In this document: positions 8,365 to 15,809 of the stretch, piece after piece
How positions within the stretch are numbered: position 1 is the stretch's first letter
Layout of the letters: each line of letters begins with the position of its first letter
Source: JAEUHQ01 sp964538915
GTDB lineage: Bacteria; Planctomycetota; UBA1135; UBA2386
Assembly: GCA_964538915.1 (NCBI GenBank)
Contig: CAZIFB010000015.1
Span: forward strand, 27,393 to 91,392
Length of the DNA stretch: 64,000 bases
Direction: 5' to 3'
The notes under the pieces: model-generated
What the model was told of the DNA's origin: nothing
The model's input: the letters and a program-made list of their open reading frames with translations, nothing else
The model's database searches: none
Position numbers and translations under genes: made by a program

Positions 8365-9945
8365 TCACTTCTTCACGGTCACCTCGGTCTCGAGCAGCAC
8401 GAGCCGGATGCGGTCGCCGACCGCCTTCTGCAGATCCGCTTCGCTGGGTCGCGGTTCTCCCCTCGGGACGGTGGTGTGGAGGACGATCTCGCGTAGCGCG
8501 GGCGAATGCGCGAGTGGTGCGAGAACGGACGGCGCGATGCCGTCGCCGACGAGTGTCAGTCGTTCGAGCCGCGGGGCAGCGGCGAGCGGTGTGGCGTCGG
8601 GGATGCTCGTGGGCAGTTCGAGTTCCCGCAGGTCCGGCCGACTCGCCAGCGCCTCGAGCAGATCGGCCGTGACGGGGCCTCGCCACACGACGCGGTGGAG
8701 CGGGAGCGCGGCGAGGAACGTCGTGTCGCTGCACTTCTTGCACGTGATCGACAGCTCGTCGATGCCGGATTGTTCGCCGATCGCGTCGGCAACCGTCGGC
8801 GTCAGCGCGCCGCGGTAGTGCAGTCTGCGCAGCCGCAGCGACGACAGTGCTTCGCCGAATGCGTTCGCCGCCTCGTCGGAGTCCGGCTTGAAGAGGTCGG
8901 CGATGGCGGCGCCGCGCTGCACGAAGTCGAGCTCCCGCAGTGCGGCCAGGCGCCGCAGGCCGCCGATGCCTTCCGGAGTGAGCTTCGTACCGAAGAGCGA
9001 CAGCGTGGTCAGTGTGTCGGGCAACGCGGCGAGTTGTTCGTCGTCGACGGCGCAGTCCAGGAGTTCGAGGCGGCGGAGGCGCGGGAGCCCGGCGAGTCGA
9101 CGCAGATCCTCCGTTGACGGCCGCCATGCGGGTTCGCCCTGCTTCACGTTCCACGCCCAGTCGCGGAAGGCGAGCCGCTGCAGTGTGCGCATCGAAGCGA
9201 TCGCCTGCCACCCGGCAGCGTCGAGACCGCCGCACCATTCGAGTTCGAGCGACGTGAGTGGCAGCGCGGCGAGGTGAAGCAGCGCGCGGTCGCCGAGCGG
9301 CACGAAACTCAGGTGCAACGAACGCAGGCGCGGGACCTTCGCGAGGGCCGCGACGAGGCGTTCGTCGATCGCGAAGCCGTCGCGGACGAACTGGATCTCG
9401 CGCAGCGACGGATGGCCGGCGAGCGGCGCCAGCAGTTCCGGCGACACGGCGAGTTCGTGGGGGAGCCCGAGCACCTCGAGTCGGGTCAGTTTCGCGAGCG
9501 GAGCGAGCAGATCGGCCGGCGGCTTGCTCCATGCTCCGTGGTACGTCCCCGTGCTGATTCCGAGGATCGTCGTCTTCTCGGGCCAGAGGCGCAGGGCGCG
9601 CAGTCGCTCGAAGCGAGCGACGACCGGCAGTTCGCGCGGATCGGTGAACTTCGCGAGAACGTTCTCCGTCGTCACGGGAAGCGCCTCGAGACCGGCGCGG
9701 CCCTCGCCCGGGACTTCGGCGGGCATCGGCGCCGCCTCCGGTTCCTGCGCGTCGTCGCGCTGCGGTTCCCTCACGAGCCACGCGGTCGCTCCGACGATCG
9801 TGAGGCCGAGCAGCACGAGGGCCGCGGCGAGCATGCGTCGCGTCGAGCGCGGGGTCGTCGTGGTGCGCACCGGTCGCAGCACCTGCGCGAGCGCGGCGTC
9901 GAGCAGCCGTTCTTCCGCAGGGTGGAGTACCTGGTCCATCGTCAT
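8365..9945 (-). CDS. single-pass membrane protein with leucine-rich-repeat ectodomain, coupled to an ECF sigma
   Basis: 526 residues: a short charged N-terminus (1-37), a TM helix at about 38-57 (MLAAALVLLGLTIVGATAWL), an acidic linker, then repeated LRR-like units (for example LPRLRRLELLDCAVDDEQLAALPD and LRRLAALRELDF). The ATG overlaps the stop of the upstream ECF sigma gene as ATGA, so translation is probably coupled. The topology is that of a transmembrane anti-sigma factor, although the cytoplasmic part is shorter than known zinc anti-sigma domains and has no HxxxCxxC motif. Proposed role: sensing partner of the sigma factor (inference). Confidence 0.82.
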   Translation of the reverse strand: MTMDQVLHPAEERLLDAALAQVLRPVRTTTTPRSTRRMLAAALVLLGLTIVGATAWLVREPQRDDAQEPEAAPMPAEVPGEGRAGLEALPVTTENVLAKFTDPRELPVVARFERLRALRLWPEKTTILGISTGTYHGAWSKPPADLLAPLAKLTRLEVLGLPHELAVSPELLAPLAGHPSLREIQFVRDGFAIDERLVAALAKVPRLRSLHLSFVPLGDRALLHLAALPLTSLELEWCGGLDAAGWQAIASMRTLQRLAFRDWAWNVKQGEPAWRPSTEDLRRLAGLPRLRRLELLDCAVDDEQLAALPDTLTTLSLFGTKLTPEGIGGLRRLAALRELDFVQRGAAIADLFKPDSDEAANAFGEALSSLRLRRLHYRGALTPTVADAIGEQSGIDELSITCKKCSDTTFLAALPLHRVVWRGPVTADLLEALASRPDLRELELPTSIPDATPLAAAPRLERLTLVGDGIAPSVLAPLAHSPALREIVLHTTVPRGEPRPSEADLQKAVGDRIRLVLLETEVTVKK

Positions 9946-10463
9946 GGTCGTGCCTCGAGGCGTTTCCGGATGCAGTCGTGCAGGAACGTGCGGAGCCGCC
10001 GCAGGGCACTCTTCGTTCCCTCCCGGCCGATGCCGACGCGCGCGCCGGCGGCGGCGCGGCCGTCGCCGTCGGCGTACGTGGCCGCCAACAGTTCGCGGCT
10101 GCGCGGCGGCAGGCGGTCGAGGCACACACGCAGGGCGTCGACGTAGTCGTCCCCGTCGCCGGCGCCACAGCGCTCGACCCACACGCGGTCGGCCTCGGCG
10201 ACCTCGCGTTCGGAGATCGTGCGCTGCTTCGACCGCAGCCACAGTTGCCGGCACGTCGTGCGAAGGAACGTGAACACGGCGGCGGGTACCGAGAAGTCGA
10301 ACCCCGGTCGCGCGAGCACGACCGCGAAGGCGTCCTGCACGAGGTCGTCGGCGGTGTGCGCATCGGCGCCGAGGGTCCGTGCGTAGCGCCACAGCGCGCG
10401 CCGTTCGCGCTCGCCGATTCGCGGTGGTGCGACGGCAGAGGCCGGTTCGATCGCGGGTTCCAC
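9942..10463 (-). CDS. ECF-type sigma factor
   Basis: 173 residues from a GTG at 10461-10463, with GGAG 11 bases upstream. Sigma2-like: TADDLVQDAFAVVLARP followed by AVFTFLRTTCRQLWLRSKQR. Sigma4-like: CLDRLPPRSRELLAATYADG and a helix-turn-helix ending GREGTKSALRRLRTFL. Longer in-frame extensions run into the divergent sigma gene and are unlikely. The last bases overlap the start of the LRR membrane protein gene. The 97 bases to the divergent fused sigma gene at 10561 must hold both promoters. Confidence 0.85.
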   Translation of the reverse strand: MEPAIEPASAVAPPRIGERERRALWRYARTLGADAHTADDLVQDAFAVVLARPGFDFSVPAAVFTFLRTTCRQLWLRSKQRTISEREVAEADRVWVERCGAGDGDDYVDALRVCLDRLPPRSRELLAATYADGDGRAAAGARVGIGREGTKSALRRLRTFLHDCIRKRLEARP

Positions 10464-10560
10464 GGCATGAGGATCTCCGCGCGCGGCAGCAGGGGTGCAG
10501 TGGCCGCGGAAATCTTCGGCGACTTCGGTGACACTCCCGGCCCGCCGCGCCAGGAGTCGT

Positions 10561-13500
10561 GTGATCCGACCCTCCCCCGATCGCCTGTTCGACCGATTCC
10601 GCCGCACCGGGGATGCCCGGGCGCTGGCCTCCGTGTTCGACGCGACGGCCCCGGAACTCTGGCGCGTCGCCACCTACCTGTGCCGCGACCGGCACGCCGC
10701 CGAGGATGCCGTGCAGAGTGCGTTCCTGTCGGCGATCGAGGCGCGCGGCGAGTGGGACGCGGCGCGGCCGTTCGTGCCGTGGCTGCTCGGGCACCTCGCG
10801 AACCGCGTGCGCGAACTCCGCCGCGCGGAGGCGCAGAAGCCCGACGCCGCCCGACTCGTCGCGGCGACTCCGCCCGATCCGGCGGACGTCGCGGCGCGGC
10901 GCGAGGCCGCTGCGCTGTGCAGCGACGCGCTCGAACGGCTGGACGAACCGTACCGCTCGACCCTCGCGCAGCACCTCGTGCACGGCAAGGCCGCGCACGA
11001 GATCGCGGCCGAGACGGGCGTGGCGGCGGGCACGGTGCGCATGCGACTGCACCGCGGCCTCGACCAGCTGCGCCAGAAGCTGCCGGCGTCCGTGCTGGCC
11101 GGTGGGGCGGTCGTCGTTCCGTTGCCGCCCGCGTCGCTCGTCGCGATGCGGGAGGTCGTGCTCGGCAAGGTGCGGGGTGCGGCCGCGGTGGTGGGCTCGG
11201 GTCACGTGGGTTCCTTCGTGATCGGAGCTGTGCTGATGAACAAGCTGGTGTTGAGTTGCGCCGCAACCGCGGCGCTCTTGCTGTCCCTGTGGCTTGCGTG
11301 GCCGGCGAACGCGGTGGCGCCGCTGGCGACCGCGGAGCTGTCCGCGGTCGTCGCCGAAGCCGGTGCGCAGGCGAAGAGAACACCGCCGACGGCCGACGTC
11401 GCGCCGGCTGCGGCGACCGAGCGCTCCGCGGTCGTTCCCGCGAAGGCTGCGGACACGAAGGGACGTCTGCGGGTCGTGGTGCGCAACGCCGGCAACGGCG
11501 AGCCGGTCGTCGGAGCGAGTGTCGAGGTGCGGGATCCGGCGCCGGCAGCGGAGGAGAGCGGCCCGGTCTCCACGTCGCGGCAGACGGCGACCAGGAGCGT
11601 GCCGAGGCGGGAGACCGGCGCGGACGGGGCCGCGCTGTTCGAGTTGCCGCCCGGCGCCGTCACGGTCGGCATCGCGCCGTTCCGCCTCCCGCAGGGGGCC
11701 CGCACCGTGCTCCGAGCACCGCGGCCCGCCGAAGTGGTCGCCGGTCGCGAGACCGAGCTGGGGATCGAACTGCCGGTGCAGGTCGACATGGACGTGGTGG
11801 TGGTGGATCCGGCGGGGGCGCCGGTGCCGGACGCGCGCCTCGTCGCGTTCACCGAACGGGACTACGCAGCGCCCGCGGGCAAGGAGATCGGGCGGACCGA
11901 CGCCGCGGGTTGCTTCCGCCGCCCGTTCGTGGAGTCGACCGTCACGGTGCGTGCCGTCGTCGATGGGCGTGCCGCGTCGGCAGCCGCAGAGCTGCAGCCA
12001 GGGGCGAAGCGGACCACCCTGCGGATCGGGGCCGCCGAGGCGGTCGTCGCCGGCGTGGTGTTCGGGCCGGACGGTTCGCCGCTCGCGGATGCGCGCGTTG
12101 CGGTGCAGTCGTTGCCTCGCCGCAGCGACGACATGGCGCCGCTGGTCGGGCGCACCGATGCCGCCGGCCGGTTCGTGGTGCACCACGTGCAGCCCGGTCC
12201 CTGCGTGGTGTTCGCGGTGCGGTTCCTGTCCGACGGGCAGTCGCGGCTCCAGAGTGCCGAGACGACCGCGGTCGCCGGCGCGACTGCGAACACCGAGCTG
12301 CGCTTCGGCGGCGGTGCGCAACTCGACGTCCGTCTCCGGCGGGCGGAAGGCACTGCCGTCTCAGGCCAGACGGTGTCGGTGCGCCTCGAGCATCGTGCGC
12401 TCGACGGTTCGTTCGGGCGGCTCGGTTGGGCGTTCGCCGAGACGGGCGCGAACGGTGAAGCGCGCCTCGACGACCTGCTGCCGGGTCGATACGTCGTGCA
12501 GGTCGCGATGCCCGAAGCGCTGGTGAACGAGACGATCGATCTCGGCGCGGGCGAGGTGAGGCGGTTCGAACCCGTGATCGGTTCGGTGCACGGACCACGA
12601 ACCCTCACCGTTCACGTCGTCGACGACGCACAGCAACCGCTGGCCGGCTGGTTCGTGCGCATCGATCCCCGAAGCGAGCGTCGGGGCGAAGAGACCGTGT
12701 CCACGGACGCCGCGGGACTCGCGGTCTTCTCCGGGCTCGCGGAGGACGGCTACCGCGTGCGCCTCTTCGAAGCCCGGAACTCCTTCGCGCTGCTCACGCG
12801 GGACGTCGAGAGCGGCACCACCGTGACTCTCGTCGCTCCCGCCGCCGCCCTCCGCAGCGGCGTGATCCACGGCCGGCTCCTGGGTGCGCCGGACATGCTT
12901 GAGAACGTGTGCGTAGCGCTGCATCGAGCCGAGAACGGCCCTACGAGTCGCGAACGGATCACAGTGGCGTGCCATCCCGCGAGCGGGGTCTTCCGCGCCG
13001 AACACCTGCCGCAGGGGCGTTACCACGTGCAGGTCGAGGCGACGGGAGCCCGGCCCAAAGTGCTCGCGTTCCGCACCAACTTCGACGTCGGCGCCGTGCC
13101 CGTCGACGTCGGCAGCATCGCGATCGGCACCGGCTCGCTGCGAGTGCACGCGACGTTCGCCGACGGCCGGCCCGTTCCCGGTGTCGAGATCCGGATCGGC
13201 GCGGAGGGCATCTTCGGGCCCCCGCCCGGCGGCATCGTCGATGGCGTGGCCGGCGATCTGCCCGCGGCGTCGCTCGGTGTGCTCGTGTGGTCGGAGGCGA
13301 CGGCCCCCGTCGTCACCGCCGCGGAGATCCGCGGCGGCGAGACCGCGGAGCTGCCGGTCGTCGTGCCCCCAGGGGCGCGCGTCACGGTGCGGTTCGGCGA
13401 GGAGATCGCCGCTCCGATGGGCCTCCTGCGCGTTCGGCAGGCCGGCGCCGAAGTGTTCGCCGTCGTCGTCTCGCCGAAGGACCTGCTGGTGCGCGGCTTC

Positions 13501-13617
13501 GCGCCCGGCAGCTACGACCTCGAGTTCGACGACATGCGCGGCAAGCGCTGCAGTACCTCGTTCACGATCGGCGCCGATCTCGCGCCGCGCGACGTCACCC
13601 TGCAAACACCGAAGTGA
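10561..13617 (+). CDS. ECF sigma factor fused through a TM helix to carboxypeptidase-regulatory-like repeats
   Basis: 1018 residues from GTG 10561, preceded by AGGAG at a 4-base spacing. Sigma2 about 20-90 (RDRHAAEDAVQSAFLSAIE at 42-60). Sigma4 about 120-176 (LDEPYRSTLAQHLVHGKAA, then a helix-turn-helix). A Gly/Ala linker leads to IGAVLMNKLV (221-230) and a TM helix at about 227-248. The remaining 770 residues are about six beta-sandwich units of the CarboxypepD_reg/CnaB-like type, each with a V.D..G.PV..A.V strand and a TDAAG.F turn. If the sigma part is cytoplasmic, the repeats are extracytoplasmic. Sensor, tether and sigma factor are then one chain and no separate anti-sigma gene is needed; release would require proteolysis (inference). 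The stop is 3 bases from that of the convergent gene. Confidence 0.85.
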   Translation: MIRPSPDRLFDRFRRTGDARALASVFDATAPELWRVATYLCRDRHAAEDAVQSAFLSAIEARGEWDAARPFVPWLLGHLANRVRELRRAEAQKPDAARLVAATPPDPADVAARREAAALCSDALERLDEPYRSTLAQHLVHGKAAHEIAAETGVAAGTVRMRLHRGLDQLRQKLPASVLAGGAVVVPLPPASLVAMREVVLGKVRGAAAVVGSGHVGSFVIGAVLMNKLVLSCAATAALLLSLWLAWPANAVAPLATAELSAVVAEAGAQAKRTPPTADVAPAAATERSAVVPAKAADTKGRLRVVVRNAGNGEPVVGASVEVRDPAPAAEESGPVSTSRQTATRSVPRRETGADGAALFELPPGAVTVGIAPFRLPQGARTVLRAPRPAEVVAGRETELGIELPVQVDMDVVVVDPAGAPVPDARLVAFTERDYAAPAGKEIGRTDAAGCFRRPFVESTVTVRAVVDGRAASAAAELQPGAKRTTLRIGAAEAVVAGVVFGPDGSPLADARVAVQSLPRRSDDMAPLVGRTDAAGRFVVHHVQPGPCVVFAVRFLSDGQSRLQSAETTAVAGATANTELRFGGGAQLDVRLRRAEGTAVSGQTVSVRLEHRALDGSFGRLGWAFAETGANGEARLDDLLPGRYVVQVAMPEALVNETIDLGAGEVRRFEPVIGSVHGPRTLTVHVVDDAQQPLAGWFVRIDPRSERRGEETVSTDAAGLAVFSGLAEDGYRVRLFEARNSFALLTRDVESGTTVTLVAPAAALRSGVIHGRLLGAPDMLENVCVALHRAENGPTSRERITVACHPASGVFRAEHLPQGRYHVQVEATGARPKVLAFRTNFDVGAVPVDVGSIAIGTGSLRVHATFADGRPVPGVEIRIGAEGIFGPPPGGIVDGVAGDLPAASLGVLVWSEATAPVVTAAEIRGGETAELPVVVPPGARVTVRFGEEIAAPMGLLRVRQAGAEVFAVVVSPKDLLVRGFAPGSYDLEFDDMRGKRCSTSFTIGADLAPRDVTLQTPK

Positions 13618-13620
13618 TCG

Positions 13621-15795
13621 TCACGGCCGCAGCGTGACGATCATGCGGTTGCTCGCGGCAAGGTTCGGCACGATCGGGCACGGGCTCTGGGCGGCGGGCC
13701 AGAGCAGCCACTGGAACTCGATGTCGGTGCCGAGGTAGCTCGGGTCGCACCACGGCTTGAACGCGTAGCGCGATGCGCCGCCCTGGGCGAGGGTGGCTTC
13801 GAGCACGATGAAGTTCGTGAGTTCGCAGCCGCAGAGGATCGACGAACCGCCGAGGCTCAGGCTGATCAGCGCGAACGGCGCCGTCGGATCGCCGCCCGCG
13901 AGAGCGAACGAGAAGTCGTCGTTGCCCGGCGAGAACGCGCCGACGGCACTCGCCGTGCCGCCGTTGCCGCAGCCGGCGCTGAGGAACACGGCGGGAGCGC
14001 CGATCATGGCCTGGTAGATCTGGCCGACCACGCTGCCGCGGAAGGGCGGGGCGATGTCGCGCTCGTCCCACAGGATCAGCGCCTGCCCGCCGCCCGTGCC
14101 GCTGGCGAAGGTCGGGGCCACGCACGGCATCAGCGCGCTCGGTCGCTGCACCTGGGCGAGGAAGAACGTGTCGCTGCAGATCGAACAGTCGGGCTTCAGT
14201 GCGACCCCGCGCAGGTCGTCGTCGAACGGGTTCGGCGTCGGCTCGCTCCACGTCACCACGAAGCGTTCCCCGAGGAAGCCGACGTCGAGCCACGCACCCG
14301 GTGTGCCGCCGATCGACGTGGGAGCCCCGAGCGACAAGGAAGCGCCGTCCCAGACCACGCTGCGGGACTGGAGCGTTCCGCTCGCATCGTGCCACGCCGC
14401 GACGTGGTCCGTCCCGTTCCCGTCGATCCCGAAGGCGCGTCGTGCGTTGGCGTGGATCATGCCCATCGACGCGGGGAAGCCGACCGCCGCGCCGTCGTAC
14501 GTCAGCGGCTGGACGAAGAAGAGCACGCCGAACTGCGGCACCGCGGCACCGAGGAGGACGTGTCCGAGGGGCAACCTGCTCTTCGCCAGTACCAGCGAGT
14601 CCGACCAGAAATTGGAAGCAGCCGACAGGTCGTAGGCGGCGCCCACGGTCAGGGCGCCGGTCGCCGCGACATCGAGCGTGTTCGTCACGATCGTCGTGCC
14701 GGTGTTGCCGGTGCTGTTCCACACCACGAGGGCCTTCGATCCGGTGTTCGACCGGTCGCCCGACGTGCGGATGACGCCGCCACTCGAACCGCCCGACCCC
14801 GAGACCGTGGCGACCGCGCCGAACGTCGAGATTCCGAGCGTGCGTGCGCGCAGCGTGAACGGGCCGAACGGCGTGGTCGACTCGTTCCAGCACAGGAGGT
14901 GCATGCTGCGGCTCCGCACGTAGCAGACCGACGGGTTCGTCTCGGGCGTCGACGTGGGGAACGGTGTGAGGGGGGCGCCGACGAGCGCGCCGGCCACCGA
15001 CACACGCTGGGCGCGGATGTCCTGGTCGAAGTACGAGAACGTGCGTTGCCACACGACGAGCCAGTTGCCGTCGGCCGCCCCGTGGGCCGCGTCGACACGC
15101 GAGTCGTCGTCGGTGCTGCTGCCGACGAGGAAGGCGGTGCCGACGAGCGGGTCGAGCGTCATCGGGTAGCTCGCGCAGTCGACGAACGCCGCGGGCAGGG
15201 ACAGTTCGATCGAGCCGTCGAGCACGTGCAGGGTCCCGCCGCAGCGGTGGCCCGCGGCGTCGACGCCCGTGACTCCGCCGATGCGGACGCCGCCGACCTC
15301 GCCGTCGTGGAAGAGCAGCGTCCCGTCGGCCTCCGTCCGTGCAGCCATCGCGGTCGTCGACTCGAGGCGGACGACGAGGTCGCCGGTCCCTTGCGGTCGC
15401 GCCGCGAACACGAAGCTCTGCTCGACGCCGTCGCGGCGCGCGTCGTAGCGCTCGACGAGGCTCCCGCGGGCGATCTCGATGTGCCGTTCGCCGAGGTGCG
15501 ATGCGGGCGGCGCTTGTGCGGCTTCGGCGTCGAACACGATCGCTTCTCCGCGCCGGATCGTCGCGAGCCGGAGGGTGAGGTCGCGATTCGCGCGGGCGCG
15601 GCGGCCGAGTGCCGGAGTGAACGTGAAACCGGCCGGGGTCCACGACGCCTTGTAGTCGTCGCCGACCGCCCACGGCGTGCCCTTGTCGTCGCGCACGACG
15701 CCGAAGGCCTCGCGGAGATCGAAGGTCGGCCGCGCGGGTTCCTGTGCGGAGAGGGAGGCGGCGACGAGCAGCGACACGAGGATGGGGAGGCGCAT
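13621..15795 (-). CDS. large secreted protein, family A (copy 1)
   Basis: 724 residues. Signal peptide 1-18 (MRLPILVSLLVAASLSAQ). N-terminal domain of about 230 residues with blocks shared by all four genes of this operon: TFTPALGRRA, VEQSFVFAARPQGTGDLVVR, GGVTGVDAAG, LSLPAAFVD and LDPLVGTAF. The middle has repeated VVW/VVTW strands and DGNGTDHVAAW-type loops, suggesting a propeller or beta-solenoid. The last 110 residues are Cys-rich (GCGNGG...LCGCEL...KPWCDP) and nearly identical to those of copy 2. No enzymatic motif found. GGAG lies about 9 bases before the ATG. Last gene of a four-gene operon. Confidence 0.8.
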   Translation of the reverse strand: MRLPILVSLLVAASLSAQEPARPTFDLREAFGVVRDDKGTPWAVGDDYKASWTPAGFTFTPALGRRARANRDLTLRLATIRRGEAIVFDAEAAQAPPASHLGERHIEIARGSLVERYDARRDGVEQSFVFAARPQGTGDLVVRLESTTAMAARTEADGTLLFHDGEVGGVRIGGVTGVDAAGHRCGGTLHVLDGSIELSLPAAFVDCASYPMTLDPLVGTAFLVGSSTDDDSRVDAAHGAADGNWLVVWQRTFSYFDQDIRAQRVSVAGALVGAPLTPFPTSTPETNPSVCYVRSRSMHLLCWNESTTPFGPFTLRARTLGISTFGAVATVSGSGGSSGGVIRTSGDRSNTGSKALVVWNSTGNTGTTIVTNTLDVAATGALTVGAAYDLSAASNFWSDSLVLAKSRLPLGHVLLGAAVPQFGVLFFVQPLTYDGAAVGFPASMGMIHANARRAFGIDGNGTDHVAAWHDASGTLQSRSVVWDGASLSLGAPTSIGGTPGAWLDVGFLGERFVVTWSEPTPNPFDDDLRGVALKPDCSICSDTFFLAQVQRPSALMPCVAPTFASGTGGGQALILWDERDIAPPFRGSVVGQIYQAMIGAPAVFLSAGCGNGGTASAVGAFSPGNDDFSFALAGGDPTAPFALISLSLGGSSILCGCELTNFIVLEATLAQGGASRYAFKPWCDPSYLGTDIEFQWLLWPAAQSPCPIVPNLAASNRMIVTLRP

Positions 15796-15809
15796 GGTCG
15801 TGGCTCCGT

